Assembly (NCBI RefSeq): GCF_016889705.1
Contig: NZ_CP069526.1
Span: 5,766,001-5,830,000, forward strand
Source: Amycolatopsis sp. FDAARGOS 1241
GTDB lineage: Bacteria; Actinomycetota; Actinomycetes; Mycobacteriales; Pseudonocardiaceae
Direction: 5' to 3'
Length of the DNA stretch: 64,000 nt
Shown here: one piece after another, positions 26,071-36,842 of the stretch
Numbering within the stretch: the stretch's first letter is position 1
Layout: each line of letters starts with the position of its first letter
Made by a program: the position numbers and the translations under genes
The notes under the pieces: generated by a model
The model's database searches: none
What the model was told of the DNA's origin: nothing
Seen by the model: only the letters and a program-made list of their open reading frames with translations

Positions 26071-26452
26071 TTTCTTCGCTCGGGGAACGGACGCCGCGAA
26101 TTCGGGGGATACGGCCTCCGCAAAGCCCGTCCGACATTACGAATCGGACACGGGAATGTCACTACTGAGTGATTGTCGGCACAGATCAACACCGATCGCC
26201 ACTGGTCAGCACCTCTTCGATGTTCCGGCTAGCCGCCATTGACAGGCCACGGACGTCATTTCGCCACGATGCCGATCACCTTTCGCGAACCCGTTGGCAC
26301 AACCTTTCGCGCCGCCGATTCCGATGGTCGTGACCACCTGAGCGGCGCCACCGAGGCGGCTTCGGAACCGATACCGAAGGGTGGAACCGGTTGACGCGGA
26401 GCCTTTTTGGATCCAAACTTCCCCGCAACCTGACCCGACCACTGGAGGCGGT
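26071..26452. other. Gene-free divergent region (382 bp)
   Basis: No convincing ORF. It is more AT-rich than its surroundings and contains an inverted repeat GTCCGA-N9-TCGGAC at 26129-26149, near the secreted-protein start, and the TTTGGATCCAAA palindrome at 26406-26417 near the threonine synthase start. Confidence 0.5.
26406..26417. promoter_or_regulatory. Palindrome TTTGGATCCAAA upstream of thrC
   Basis: Perfect 12-bp palindrome ending 35 bp before the thrC-type ATG. The GGATC-type core recurs as ATTGGATCTGATCCGAT before the oligopeptide operon and as CCTGGATCCA in the 55-59 kb cluster. Confidence 0.5.
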
Positions 26453-27688
<1,236 letters not shown>

Positions 27689-27715
27689 CTCCTCGCGCAG
27701 ACCTTGGCCCCCTCG

Positions 27716-27732
27716 ATTGGATCTGATCCGAT
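27716..27732. promoter_or_regulatory. 17-bp imperfect palindrome upstream of the oligopeptide operon
   Basis: ATTGGATC-T-GATCCGAT has a single arm mismatch and lies 50 bp before the binding-protein ATG at 27783. It is a likely site for the GntR regulator encoded at the end of the same operon. Confidence 0.55.
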
Positions 27733-27782
27733 GTCCCCACCTCAGCCCCCGCCTCAGCCCCCGAACTGACAGGGACCAGCCC

Positions 27783-29303
27783 ATGAACCGACGACGTTTC
27801 CGTGCGGCCCTGCTCCTCGCCACGGCCCTCGCCCTGGGTGCCGCCTCGTGCGGCATCCAGCCGGCGAGCGCGGGCCGCGGTCCCGGCACGATCACGATCG
27901 ACACCGCGAACTACCCGTCCACCCTCGACCCCGGCAAGCAGTACGACACCGACACGTACTCGGTGTACCGCAACATCTTCGACCAGCTGCTGCGCCGGAA
28001 CCCGAAGACCAACGCGATCGTGCCGTGGCTCGCCACGGCGTGGCACCAGACCGATCCGCAGACCTGGCGCTTCACGATGCGCCCTGGCGTGACCTTCAGC
28101 GACGGCAGCCCGCTGACGGCCGAGGACGCGGCGTTCTCGATCAGCCGGATCCTCGACAAGAAGTTCGGCAGCCAGCAGTACGCGAACTTCTCCGTGATCG
28201 ACAAGGCGACCGCCGACGGCGGCGACCTCGTGGTGCACACCTCCGTGCCCTCCCCCACGCTGCTGAGCTACCTGACCACGCTGTCGGTGGTGCCGAAGGC
28301 CTACGTGCAGCGCGTCGGGCCCAAGCAGTTCGCCGTGAAGCCGATCGGGTCCGGCCCCTACGTGCTGCGGTCGGCCACGGCCGGGTCCGAAGTGGTCCTC
28401 GCGGCCAACCCGAAGTGGTGGGGTCCGCAGCCGCAGATCCGCACCGCCGTGTTCCGCGCGGTGCCCAACGTGGCCAGCCGCGTGGCCGACCTGCAGTCGC
28501 GCAAGGTCGACCTCGCGACGACGCTGACGCCGGACGCCGCCGACCAGATCCGCCGCGACCCCACGCTGCAGATCCTGACCACGCCCACCGAACGCGTGGC
28601 CTACCTGGCCTACAACACGATCAAGGGCGGCGCGACGAACGACCCGCGCGTGCGCAAGGCCATCGCCGAGGCGATCGACTACAACGCCATCATCCAGAAC
28701 CTGGAACGCGGCTACGCCAAGCCGATCAACTCGATGGCCACCCCGCTCGCGTTCGGCTACGACAAGTCGCTGCCGGACAACCGGCACGACCCCGAAGACG
28801 CGAAGAAGCTGCTGCAAGAGGCGCACGCGGTCGGCGCGAAGCTCGTGATGGCGACCTCACCGTCGTTCGACCCGCAGGTGGTGCAGGCGATCCAGGCCGA
28901 CCTCGGCGCGGTGGGGCTGCAGGTGGAGATCCAGAACAGCGACCAGGCCACGTACCTGAAGAAGGTGCAGGACCCCTCGCACGACTGGGGTTCCATCCGG
29001 TTCGGCAAGTGGTCGTGCTCGTGCCTCGACTCCGACGGCGTGATCTACCCGCTCTTCCACACCGGCGAGATCTGGAGCTCCTACAGCAACCCGGACTTCG
29101 ACAAGATCGTGGAGCAGGCGCGCGAGACGACCGACTCGGCCGCGAGGACCGAGCTCTACCGCTCGGCGTTCGAGCTGCTCAACCGGGACCTGCCGGGGAT
29201 CGGCCTGTTCCAGTCCTACGCGGTGTACGGCGCGAATTCGCGTCTGAAGTGGACACCCGACGCGTCGGAAAGCCTGTTCCTCGACCAGATGAAGGTGAGC
29301 TGA
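27783..29303 (+). CDS. Dipeptide/oligopeptide ABC transporter substrate-binding lipoprotein
   Basis: 506 residues, family 5 solute-binding (DppA/OppA type). The signal MNRRRFRAALLLATALALGAASC ends in a lipobox with Cys about 23. Conserved stretches include DTYSVYRNIFDQLLR, WRFTMRPGVTFSDGSPLTAEDAAFS, VKPIGSGPYVL and VRKAIAEAIDYNAI. It captures peptides or similar amides outside the membrane. It leads the nine-gene operon; the DppB-like gene begins 1 bp after its stop. The palindrome at 27716 marks the promoter. Confidence 0.93.
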   Translation: MNRRRFRAALLLATALALGAASCGIQPASAGRGPGTITIDTANYPSTLDPGKQYDTDTYSVYRNIFDQLLRRNPKTNAIVPWLATAWHQTDPQTWRFTMRPGVTFSDGSPLTAEDAAFSISRILDKKFGSQQYANFSVIDKATADGGDLVVHTSVPSPTLLSYLTTLSVVPKAYVQRVGPKQFAVKPIGSGPYVLRSATAGSEVVLAANPKWWGPQPQIRTAVFRAVPNVASRVADLQSRKVDLATTLTPDAADQIRRDPTLQILTTPTERVAYLAYNTIKGGATNDPRVRKAIAEAIDYNAIIQNLERGYAKPINSMATPLAFGYDKSLPDNRHDPEDAKKLLQEAHAVGAKLVMATSPSFDPQVVQAIQADLGAVGLQVEIQNSDQATYLKKVQDPSHDWGSIRFGKWSCSCLDSDGVIYPLFHTGEIWSSYSNPDFDKIVEQARETTDSAARTELYRSAFELLNRDLPGIGLFQSYAVYGANSRLKWTPDASESLFLDQMKVS

Positions 29304-29304
29304 C

Positions 29305-30294
29305 ATGACGGCGATCGCGGTGTCCGCCCGCCGGCGGCGGGCCAGGAGCGTGCCGGCGACACCCCGGTACCTCGCCGGGCGGCTCGGGCAGGCCGTGCTC
29401 GCGCTGTTCGGCGTGACCACCATCGTGTTCTTCGCGCTACGCCTCTCGGGCGACCCGGCGCGGCTGCTGGTGCCCGAAGGCGCCACGGCGGCCGACATCG
29501 AGCGCGTGCGCGAACAGCTGGGCCTGAGCGATTCCCTGTGGCACCAGTACGTCTCGTTCCTCGGCAACGCGGTGCGCGGCGACCTGGGCTACTCCTACGT
29601 GCAAAACCAGCCGGCGACCACGCTGATCGCCGAACGGCTGCCCTACACGGCGAACCTGGCCGTGGCGGCGCTGATCCTGTCCGTGGTGTTCGGGGTGACG
29701 ATCGGCGTGATCACCGCGCTGCGCCGCGGCCGGTGGCAGGAGCGGGTGCTGATGCCGATCGTCCTCATCGGACAGGCGATGCCCGCGTTCTGGACCGGGC
29801 TGCTGCTCGTGCTGGTGTTCTCGGTGGCCCTGCGGTGGCTGCCTTCGACCGGTTACGACGGGCCGCTGTCGCTGGTGCTGCCCGCCGTCACGCTCGCGTC
29901 GCTGTCCGCGGCGGCGATCGCCCGCGTGACGCGCGGCGCGGTGCTCGAACAGCTTTCGCAGGACTACGTGCGCACGGCGCGGGCCAAGGGCGCGAGCACC
30001 ACGCGGCTGGTGCTGCGCCACCTGGCCCGCAACAGCGCGATCCCGGTGCTCACCGTCGCCGCGCTGGAGCTGGCCAACCTGCTGGGCGGCGCGGTCGTGA
30101 CCGAGGTGATCTTCGCGTGGCCCGGCATCGGGCAGCTGACGATCCAGTCGGTCTCGGCGCGCGACTTCCCGGTGGTGCAGGCGATCGTGCTGTTCGCCTC
30201 CGCGGTGTACATCGTGGTGAACCTGCTGACCGATCTGCTCTACGGCGTGCTTGACCGGCGCGTGACCGCCGGCGGACGGGGAGGTGCGGCGTGA
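29305..30294 (+). CDS. Peptide ABC transporter permease, DppB type
   Basis: The 329-residue permease has about six hydrophobic segments. Its N-terminal helix YLAGRLGQAVLALFGVTTIVFFALRLSGDPA is typical of DppB, and its EAA loop reads YVRTARAKGASTTRLVLRHLARNSAIPVL. ATG 29305 follows the binding-protein stop directly. It overlaps the next permease by 4 bp (GTGA). It forms the heterodimeric channel with that protein. Confidence 0.93.
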   Translation: MTAIAVSARRRRARSVPATPRYLAGRLGQAVLALFGVTTIVFFALRLSGDPARLLVPEGATAADIERVREQLGLSDSLWHQYVSFLGNAVRGDLGYSYVQNQPATTLIAERLPYTANLAVAALILSVVFGVTIGVITALRRGRWQERVLMPIVLIGQAMPAFWTGLLLVLVFSVALRWLPSTGYDGPLSLVLPAVTLASLSAAAIARVTRGAVLEQLSQDYVRTARAKGASTTRLVLRHLARNSAIPVLTVAALELANLLGGAVVTEVIFAWPGIGQLTIQSVSARDFPVVQAIVLFASAVYIVVNLLTDLLYGVLDRRVTAGGRGGAA

Positions 30295-31139
30295 AGCGGC
30301 TCGTGGTCCCTTCGGTGGTACTGGTCGTCTATGTGCTCGCGGCGGTGTTCGCGCCGCTCATCGCGCCGTTCGACCCGAACAAGGTGACGCTCGCGCAGCG
30401 GCTGCTGCCCCCGGGCGCGCACCACTGGCTCGGCACCGACGCGCTCGGGCGCGACGTGCTCTCGCGCGTCATCTACGGCACGCAGGTGTCGCTGCTCGTG
30501 GCGATCGGCGCGGTCGTCATCGGCGGCGTGGTCGGAGTGGCGCTCGGTGTCATCGCCGGGTGGCGCGGCGGCTGGCTCGGCGCGGTGATCATGCGGGTGG
30601 TCGACATCGTGCTGTCGGTGCCGTTCTTCCTGCTCGCGATCCTCGTCGTGGCGGTGCTCGGGCCGAGCCTGCTCAACGTCGTGGTGTGCCTCGCGCTCGT
30701 GCGCTGGCCGCGCTACGCCCGCGTCGCCCACTCCGCGACGCTGCAGGCCCGCGGCCGTGGGTTCGTCCGCGCGGCGACGGCGACCGGCGCACCGGTGTGG
30801 TGGATCGTGCTGCGGCACGTGCTGCCGGAGGTCCTGCCGGTGTCCATCGTGGTCGGCACACTGGAACTGGGCCTGATGGTGATCTACGAGGCGTCGCTGT
30901 CGTTCCTCGGCCTCGGGGTGCAGCCGCCCACCGCGTCGTGGGGCTCGATCCTCTCCGACGGCCAGCAGTACATCGCGTCGGCCTGGTGGCTCGCGACCTT
31001 CCCGGGCATCGCGCTGTTCCTGCTCGTGCTGGCCGTGAACCTGCTGGGCGACGCCGCCCGCGACCGACTGGACCCGGCGAAACGCGCCGAGCTGCCGCGC
31101 CCGCGGTTGCTGCGCAGGATGGCGAGGCAGACCGCATGA
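30291..31139 (+). CDS. Peptide ABC transporter permease, DppC type
   Basis: 282 residues with the DppC hallmark HHWLGTDALGRDVLSRVIYGTQVSLLVA near residue 40, EAA loop FVRAATATGAPVWWIVLRHVLPEVLPV and a C-terminal GIALFLLVLAVNLLGDAARDRLDP. The GTG start at 30291 overlaps the previous stop. Its own stop overlaps the SDR start by 4 bp, which couples an enzyme gene to the transporter genes. Confidence 0.93.
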   Translation: MKRLVVPSVVLVVYVLAAVFAPLIAPFDPNKVTLAQRLLPPGAHHWLGTDALGRDVLSRVIYGTQVSLLVAIGAVVIGGVVGVALGVIAGWRGGWLGAVIMRVVDIVLSVPFFLLAILVVAVLGPSLLNVVVCLALVRWPRYARVAHSATLQARGRGFVRAATATGAPVWWIVLRHVLPEVLPVSIVVGTLELGLMVIYEASLSFLGLGVQPPTASWGSILSDGQQYIASAWWLATFPGIALFLLVLAVNLLGDAARDRLDPAKRAELPRPRLLRRMARQTA

Positions 31140-31912
31140 TCCCCGACTACCGAGGTGAATTCACCGGCAAACGCGTGGTCATCACCGGCGCCGCCGGGCT
31201 GATCGGCACGTGGACGGCCGAGGCGTTCCACGACCAGGGCGCCGAGCTGCTGCTGTCGGACAACCGGCGGGAACCACTGCAGGAGCTGGCCGGCCGGCTC
31301 GGCGCGCACGCCGCCGTGGCCGACCTGGACACCGGCGCCGGCGTCGACGGGCTGATCGCGGCCATCGACGAACGCTGGGACACGGCCGACATCCTGGTCA
31401 ACAACGCCGGTGTCTACCCGCGCACCCCGGTGGCGACGACCGACCGGGCCACCGTGGAAGCCATCTTCGCGATCAACGTGCTGGCGCCGTACCAGCTGGC
31501 GCGCCACGTGATCGCCACGATGACCCGCACCGGCACCCCCGGTTGCATCGTCAACCTCTCCTCCGGCGCGGCGAAACGCCCCACCCGCACCGGCGGCGTG
31601 TACTCGGCCAGCAAGGCGGCGCTGGAGATGCTCACGCGCTCGCTCGCGCTCGAGACCGGCGAGGCCGGGATCCGCGTGAACAGCGTGGGCCCGGGCTTCG
31701 CACCCGGCAGCGAGGTGAGCGAGCTGCCCGAAGAGCACGTCGCCAAGATGCGGCGCGCGATCCCGCTGGGCCGCACGTCCGGGCCGGGTGACGCGCCGTC
31801 GGCGATCTTGTGGCTGTGCTCCAGTGCCGCCTCGTTCGTCACCGGCACCACGCTCGACGTCGACGGCGGCCGCACCGCGGGCGACTTCACCCCGTCGGGA
31901 GACAAGCCGTGA
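31136..31912 (+). CDS. Short-chain dehydrogenase/reductase
   Basis: 258 residues, classical SDR: cofactor loop T-G-A-A-G-L-I-G, N-N-A-G, catalytic Ser in VNLSSG, Y-S-A-S-K and the C-terminal TLDVDGG. An Asp at the end of beta-2 (LLLSDNRRE) points to NAD(H). It oxidises a hydroxyl or reduces a ketone of unknown substrate. It is embedded between permease and ATPase genes of the peptide transporter with 4-bp overlaps on both sides, so it must be made in proportion to the transporter and probably acts on the imported molecule. Confidence 0.9.
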   Translation: MIPDYRGEFTGKRVVITGAAGLIGTWTAEAFHDQGAELLLSDNRREPLQELAGRLGAHAAVADLDTGAGVDGLIAAIDERWDTADILVNNAGVYPRTPVATTDRATVEAIFAINVLAPYQLARHVIATMTRTGTPGCIVNLSSGAAKRPTRTGGVYSASKAALEMLTRSLALETGEAGIRVNSVGPGFAPGSEVSELPEEHVAKMRRAIPLGRTSGPGDAPSAILWLCSSAASFVTGTTLDVDGGRTAGDFTPSGDKP

Positions 31913-32754
31913 CCCACCCCTGGCCCGGCGGCGCCCGCGCGGCCGTGTGCTTCACCCTGGACTTCGACGGCGAATCGCCGCACCTGTGGCGCACGCGGGC
32001 GAACCCGCCCGTGTCCGTCGGCGAGCTGGAGCAGCGGCGCTACGGCCCGCGGCGCGGCATCCGCAACCTGCTGTCCATGATGGACAACCTGAACCTGAGG
32101 GCGACGGTGTTCGTCCCCGGCTGGATCGCCGCGAAGTACCCGGAGCAGGTCGCCCAGGTGCACGCGCGTGGTCACGAGCTCGCGTTGCACGGCTGGTGCC
32201 ACGAAGCACCGACCGGGCTGACTCGCGACGAGCTGCACCGGACGCTGGCGCGCGCGGCGGACACGCTCACCGGGATCTCCGGGGTGCGGCCCGTCGGCTA
32301 CCGCTCCCCCAGCTGGGACATGACCACTGATGTTTTCGGAGTGCTGCACGAGCTCGGGCTGACCTATGACAGCTCGCTGATGGGCGACGACCGGCCCTAC
32401 GTCGTCGACGGGATGGTCGAGGTCCCCGTGGACTGGGCCACCGACGACGCGCCCTACTACCGCTACGTCGGCGGTGATCCGCGGCCGCCCGCGACCACGC
32501 CCGAGGTGCTCTCGGGCTGGGCCGCGGAGATCGCGGCGGCGAAGAAACTGGGCACGCTGTGCATGATCACCGTCCACCCGTGGCTCTCGGGCCGGCCCGC
32601 CCGCGTGGCCGCGCTCGAAGAGCTGCTCGCCCCCGTCGTTGCCGATCGCGAATTGGCCACACCGACCGCCGGCGAGCTCGCGGAGCACCACCTCAAGTAC
32701 GGCGGTGGCTACACCGTCCCCCTCGAAGAGTTGGGCAGGCCCGGTCATGACTGA
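31909..32754 (+). CDS. Polysaccharide-deacetylase-fold hydrolase (NodB/PuuE-like)
   Basis: 281 residues with NodB-type motifs: TLDFDGES (motif 1 Asp pair), H-G-W-C-H (motif 2 metal histidines) and GYRSPSWD (motif 3, substrate Arg). No signal peptide. The shape and DFDGES variant resemble cytosolic PuuE-like amidases and peptidoglycan-type deacetylase relatives rather than secreted chitin deacetylases. An amide or N-acyl bond of an imported substrate is the likely target. GTG 31909 overlaps the SDR stop by 4 bp, and its 3' end overlaps the next ATPase gene by 8 bp. Confidence 0.85.
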   Translation: MTHPWPGGARAAVCFTLDFDGESPHLWRTRANPPVSVGELEQRRYGPRRGIRNLLSMMDNLNLRATVFVPGWIAAKYPEQVAQVHARGHELALHGWCHEAPTGLTRDELHRTLARAADTLTGISGVRPVGYRSPSWDMTTDVFGVLHELGLTYDSSLMGDDRPYVVDGMVEVPVDWATDDAPYYRYVGGDPRPPATTPEVLSGWAAEIAAAKKLGTLCMITVHPWLSGRPARVAALEELLAPVVADRELATPTAGELAEHHLKYGGGYTVPLEELGRPGHD

Positions 32755-33700
32755 GCTGCTGGAAGTGCAGGATCTGAAGGTGTCCTTCGGCGCCGGCCGC
32801 GAAGCGGTGCGCGGCGTGGACCTCACCGTCGGGCGCGGCGAAACCCTGGCCGTGGTCGGGGAATCCGGCTGCGGCAAGAGCCTCACCGCGCTGTCGCTGC
32901 TCGGCCTCGCCCCCGCCGCCGCGCGGGTGTCCGGCTCGGCGACGCTCGGCGGCACGGAGCTGATCGGGCGGGGCGAGCGCGAACTGCGGCGCATTCGCGG
33001 CGACCGCGCCGCGATGATCTTCCAGGATCCGATGAGCTCGCTGAACCCGACCACGCGCATCGGCACGCAGATCGCCGAGGTGCTCTCGATCCACACGCCG
33101 ATGCGGCGCGCGGCGCGCTTGCGCCACGCCGTGGAGCTCATGGAGTCCGTCGGGATCACCGACGCCGCGGCCCGCGCGCGGCAGATGCCGCACGAGCTCT
33201 CGGGCGGGATGCGCCAGCGCGTGATGATCTCGATCGCGCTCGCGGGCAGCCCCGAACTGCTGGTCGCCGACGAGCCGACGACGGCGCTCGACGTCACCGT
33301 GCAGGCCCAGGTGCTCGCGCTGCTGCGGGAACGCACCCGGGACACCGCGCTGCTGTTCATCACGCACGACATGGGCGTGGTCGCCGAGATCGCCGACCGC
33401 GTGGCCGTGATGTACGCCGGGAAGGTCGTGGAGACCGGCACCGTGCGCGAGGTCCTCGAAACCCCGCGCCACCCCTACACCGCGGCGCTGCTGCGCTCGG
33501 TGCCCGATCCCGACCGCCCCGTCGACGGCGAACTGCCCACCATCCCCGGGCAGGTCCCCGCCGTCGGGGCGGTCATCGAGGGCTGCCCCTTCCGGCCGCG
33601 CTGCGAGCGGGCCGACGACACCTGCGCCACGGCCCCGTCTCTCCACGAGGGCGTGGCGTGCTGGCACCCCCACCCCGGATTGCGAACGGAGGTCGCGTGA
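32747..33700 (+). CDS. Peptide ABC transporter ATPase, DppD type
   Basis: 317 residues: Walker A GESGCGKS, Q-loop FQDPMSSLNP, signature LSGGMRQR, Walker B LLVADEPTTALD and the C-terminal oligopeptide-specific region CPFRPRCERADDTC with its conserved cysteines. ATG 32747 lies inside the end of the deacetylase gene. It pairs with the DppF-type ATPase that follows with a one-base overlap (TGATG). Confidence 0.93.
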   Translation: MTELLEVQDLKVSFGAGREAVRGVDLTVGRGETLAVVGESGCGKSLTALSLLGLAPAAARVSGSATLGGTELIGRGERELRRIRGDRAAMIFQDPMSSLNPTTRIGTQIAEVLSIHTPMRRAARLRHAVELMESVGITDAAARARQMPHELSGGMRQRVMISIALAGSPELLVADEPTTALDVTVQAQVLALLRERTRDTALLFITHDMGVVAEIADRVAVMYAGKVVETGTVREVLETPRHPYTAALLRSVPDPDRPVDGELPTIPGQVPAVGAVIEGCPFRPRCERADDTCATAPSLHEGVACWHPHPGLRTEVA

Positions 33701-34665
33701 TGTCGGATCTCGTGGTCGCGGACGGACTCGTGAAGCGCTACCCGGTGCGCGGCGGCACGGTCGCCGCCGTCGACGGGGTCAGCCTGCGCGTGGAGCGCGG
33801 GACGACACTGGCGCTCGTCGGTGAGTCCGGCTGCGGGAAGTCCACCACCGGGCGGCTGCTGCTCGCGCTGGAACGGCCCGACGAGGGCAGCGTCGAGGTC
33901 GCCGGCCAGGCCGTGCACTCGATCGGCAAGCGGGAGCTGCGTGACCTGCGGCGCACGATGCAGCCGGTGTTCCAGGACCCGTACGACTCGCTCAACGGGC
34001 GCATGACCGTGGGGCAGATCGTCGCGGAACCGCTGCGCGTGCACCGGTTCCGCGGTGATCTCGAGGCGCGGGTGCGGGAGCTGCTGGAGGCCGTGACGCT
34101 GGCGCCGGAGCTCGCGGTTCGCTACCCGCACGAGCTCTCCGGCGGGCAGCGCCAGCGCGTGGCGATCGCGCGGGCCATCGCACTCGACCCGGAGTTCCTC
34201 GTGTGCGACGAACCCGTGTCCGCTTTGGACGTTTCGGTGCAGGCGCAGGTCGTGAACCTGTTGCGGCGACTGCAGGACGAGCGCGGCATCACCTACCTGT
34301 TCATCAGCCACGACCTCGCGCTGGTGCGCCACCTCGCCCACCGCGTCGCCGTGATGTACCTCGGCCGGATCGTCGAGGAGGGCGCCACCGAGGAGCTCTT
34401 CGCCGACCCGCGCCACCCGTACACTCAGCTGCTGCTGGCCGCCGCGCCCCGGCCGCGCGTGCGCGACCACTCCCGTGAGGATCCGGTGGAACAGCTCGGT
34501 GAGGCGACGAGCGTGCTGACGCGCTCGGGCGGCTGCTCGTTCGCCCCGCGGTGTCCTCTTGCAACGGACCGGTGCCGCACCGAGGACCCGGCGCTGCGCT
34601 CGCTGGACGGCACACGCACCGCGGCGTGTCACTTCGCCGAGACTGCGCAGGTCGGCGCCGCATGA
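33700..34665 (+). CDS. Peptide ABC transporter ATPase, DppF type
   Basis: 321 residues: Walker A GESGCGKS, FQDPYDSLNGRMTVGQIV, signature LSGGQRQR, Walker B FLVCDEPVSALD and CSFAPRCPLATDRC at the C-terminus. ATG 33700 follows ACGGAGGT. Its stop overlaps the penicillin-acylase-type gene by 4 bp. It completes the five-subunit importer. Confidence 0.93.
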   Translation: MSDLVVADGLVKRYPVRGGTVAAVDGVSLRVERGTTLALVGESGCGKSTTGRLLLALERPDEGSVEVAGQAVHSIGKRELRDLRRTMQPVFQDPYDSLNGRMTVGQIVAEPLRVHRFRGDLEARVRELLEAVTLAPELAVRYPHELSGGQRQRVAIARAIALDPEFLVCDEPVSALDVSVQAQVVNLLRRLQDERGITYLFISHDLALVRHLAHRVAVMYLGRIVEEGATEELFADPRHPYTQLLLAAAPRPRVRDHSREDPVEQLGEATSVLTRSGGCSFAPRCPLATDRCRTEDPALRSLDGTRTAACHFAETAQVGAA

Positions 34666-36842
34666 TCACGAGGGACGCGTACGGGATCCCCACCGTCGAG
34701 GCGGAAACCGAGCAGCAGGCGTGGTTCGAGCTCGGCCGCGCCGCGGCCGAGGACCGGCTGTGGCAGCTGGAGTACGACCGTCGCCGCGCGCGCGGCCGGT
34801 GGGCGGAGGTCGTGGGTGAACCCGCGGTGGCCGCCGACCGGCTCGCGCGCCGGCTGCGGCTGGCCGACGCCGCCGAGCGCGATCTCGCGGCGATGGACCC
34901 GGGCACCCTCGCGACGTTCGAGGCGTACGCGGCGGGGATCAACGCCCACGTCGCCGAGCACGGCACGCCCGTCGAGTACCGGCGCGGCGGGATCGGCTGG
35001 GAGGTGTGGACCCCGCGCGACTCGCTGCTGATGTTCAAGATCCGCCACGTGCTCATGGGCGTCTGGCAGTACAAGATCGCGCGGGCCGTGCTGCGCGCGA
35101 CCGCCGGCGCCGATGCGGCCGCGAAGCTGGATCCGACGCCGCTGCCGGGGATGCGCGTGACCGTCCCGCCCGACGGGCGGGTCGGCGGCGCCCGTGCCGA
35201 ACTGCTCGAGCAGGCGCGCGCAGACGTCGAGGCGGCGGCCGGGCACCTCGGGTTCCTGAGCGAGTCCGAGGGCGGGTCCAACGCGTGGGTGCTCGGCCCG
35301 AGTCGCACCGCCAGCGGGAAACCGTTGCTGGTCAACGACTCCCACCGCGCGCTTGACGTGCCGAACGCCTACTGGCAGGCGCACGTGCGCTGTCCGGAGT
35401 TCACGGTGTCGGGCGCGACCTTCCCCGGCCTGCCCGGTTTCCCGCACTTCGGGCACAACGGCCGTGTCGGCTGGGCGATCACCAACGCGGCGGCCGACGC
35501 GCAGGACCTGTACGTGGAGCAGTTCGACGGCGAGCGGGTGCGCACGGCCGAGGGCTGGGCCCCCGCGTCGGTGCGCGACGAGGTCATCCACGTGCGCGAC
35601 GGCGAAGACCGCGTCGAGCGCTGCTGGCTGACCCCGAACGGCCCGGTCGTGCACGGTGAGCCCGCGGGCGGCGCCGCGCTGTCGTTGCGCTGGACCGCCA
35701 CCGACGGGCCGTGCGAACAGTTCGGCGTGCTGCGCCGCATGCTGCTCGCGCCGGACGTGCGCACGCTGCTCGACGCGCAGGACGGCTGGGTCGACCCCGT
35801 CAACAACCTCGTCGCGGCCGACGTCGACGGGCACCTCGGTTACCTGCTGCGCGGGCAATTGCCCGCCCGCGACCGGCTCGCCGCCACGCAGGTGCCAGTT
35901 CCGGGCTGGGCACCGGAGTTCGGGTGGCGCGGCCGGGTGCCGTTCGCCGGGATGCCACGGATGGAGGACCCGGCCGAGGACCTGATCGTCACCTCCAACA
36001 ACACGGTCACGGCCGACGTCCGGCCGTTCGTGTCGCACGCGGTCAACGACGCCTACCGCGTCGAGCGCATCCACGAGCTGGCCGCGGCGACCCAGCGCGC
36101 GACCGCCGACGACATGCGCGCGTGGCAGGGCGACACCACGTCGGTCGCGGCCCGGCGCTGGGCGGAGCTGCTCGCCGGGCGCGGCCCGTTCACCGGCGAC
36201 GCCGAGCTCGCCCGTGCGGCCCTCGTGGCCGGGCAGGGCGACCTGGGCCCGGCCGGGACGACGGGCCTCGTGCACGCGTGCGTCCGCCGGGAGCTCGCAC
36301 AGCGCGTGCTGGACCAGGAGATCGGCACCGCCGCCCGGGCGTGGCTGATGAAGTGCGGCCTGCCGGGCATGCCCGTGGTGCTGCGCCGGTGGTTCGCGGG
36401 CCTGACCTGGCCCCGGGAGGACGGGTGGCCGGCCGCGGACCTGTCCGACGAGCTGCTCGCCGACGCGCTGGCCGCAGGCTGGCGCCGGGCGCGGGAAGCC
36501 GGGCTGCGCCCGTGGGGCCGCCTGCACCGCACCGCCGCGCGGCACCCGCTGCACCCCGTGACCGGCGCGGAGTTCGACCCGCCGGCCGTCGGCATCGGCG
36601 GGGACAACGAGACGATCCAGAACGGCGCGTACGGCTGGGCACCGGGCGGACCGTTCGCCATCACCAACCTCTCGGTCTACCGGCAGGTGCTCGACCTGGC
36701 CGAACTCGGCGCCGCCGGGTGGGTGATTCCCGGCGGGGCGTCCGGCTCGCCCGGTTCCGAGCACTATTCTGACCAGTTGACCTCGTGGCAACGGCACGAG
36801 CTCGTCCCGATGACGCCGACGACAGGAGCCCCGACCCGGTGA
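34662..36842 (+). CDS. Penicillin acylase-family N-terminal nucleophile amidohydrolase, cytosolic
   Basis: 726 residues. The alpha part (about 1-205) begins directly with ITRDAYGIPTVEAETEQQAWFELGRAAAEDRLWQLE, a hallmark of the family. The autocleavage site is G-G-S-N-A-W with Ser206 as the expected N-terminal nucleophile of the beta chain, followed by LLVNDSHRALDVPNAYW and GHNGRVGWAITNAAADAQDLYVEQ. Unlike penicillin G or AHL acylases it has no signal peptide, and the ATG at 34662 is fixed by a 4-bp overlap with the ATPase gene. It should therefore cleave an amide inside the cell after uptake. Downstream it overlaps gntR by 4 bp. Confidence 0.9.
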   Translation: MITRDAYGIPTVEAETEQQAWFELGRAAAEDRLWQLEYDRRRARGRWAEVVGEPAVAADRLARRLRLADAAERDLAAMDPGTLATFEAYAAGINAHVAEHGTPVEYRRGGIGWEVWTPRDSLLMFKIRHVLMGVWQYKIARAVLRATAGADAAAKLDPTPLPGMRVTVPPDGRVGGARAELLEQARADVEAAAGHLGFLSESEGGSNAWVLGPSRTASGKPLLVNDSHRALDVPNAYWQAHVRCPEFTVSGATFPGLPGFPHFGHNGRVGWAITNAAADAQDLYVEQFDGERVRTAEGWAPASVRDEVIHVRDGEDRVERCWLTPNGPVVHGEPAGGAALSLRWTATDGPCEQFGVLRRMLLAPDVRTLLDAQDGWVDPVNNLVAADVDGHLGYLLRGQLPARDRLAATQVPVPGWAPEFGWRGRVPFAGMPRMEDPAEDLIVTSNNTVTADVRPFVSHAVNDAYRVERIHELAAATQRATADDMRAWQGDTTSVAARRWAELLAGRGPFTGDAELARAALVAGQGDLGPAGTTGLVHACVRRELAQRVLDQEIGTAARAWLMKCGLPGMPVVLRRWFAGLTWPREDGWPAADLSDELLADALAAGWRRAREAGLRPWGRLHRTAARHPLHPVTGAEFDPPAVGIGGDNETIQNGAYGWAPGGPFAITNLSVYRQVLDLAELGAAGWVIPGGASGSPGSEHYSDQLTSWQRHELVPMTPTTGAPTR

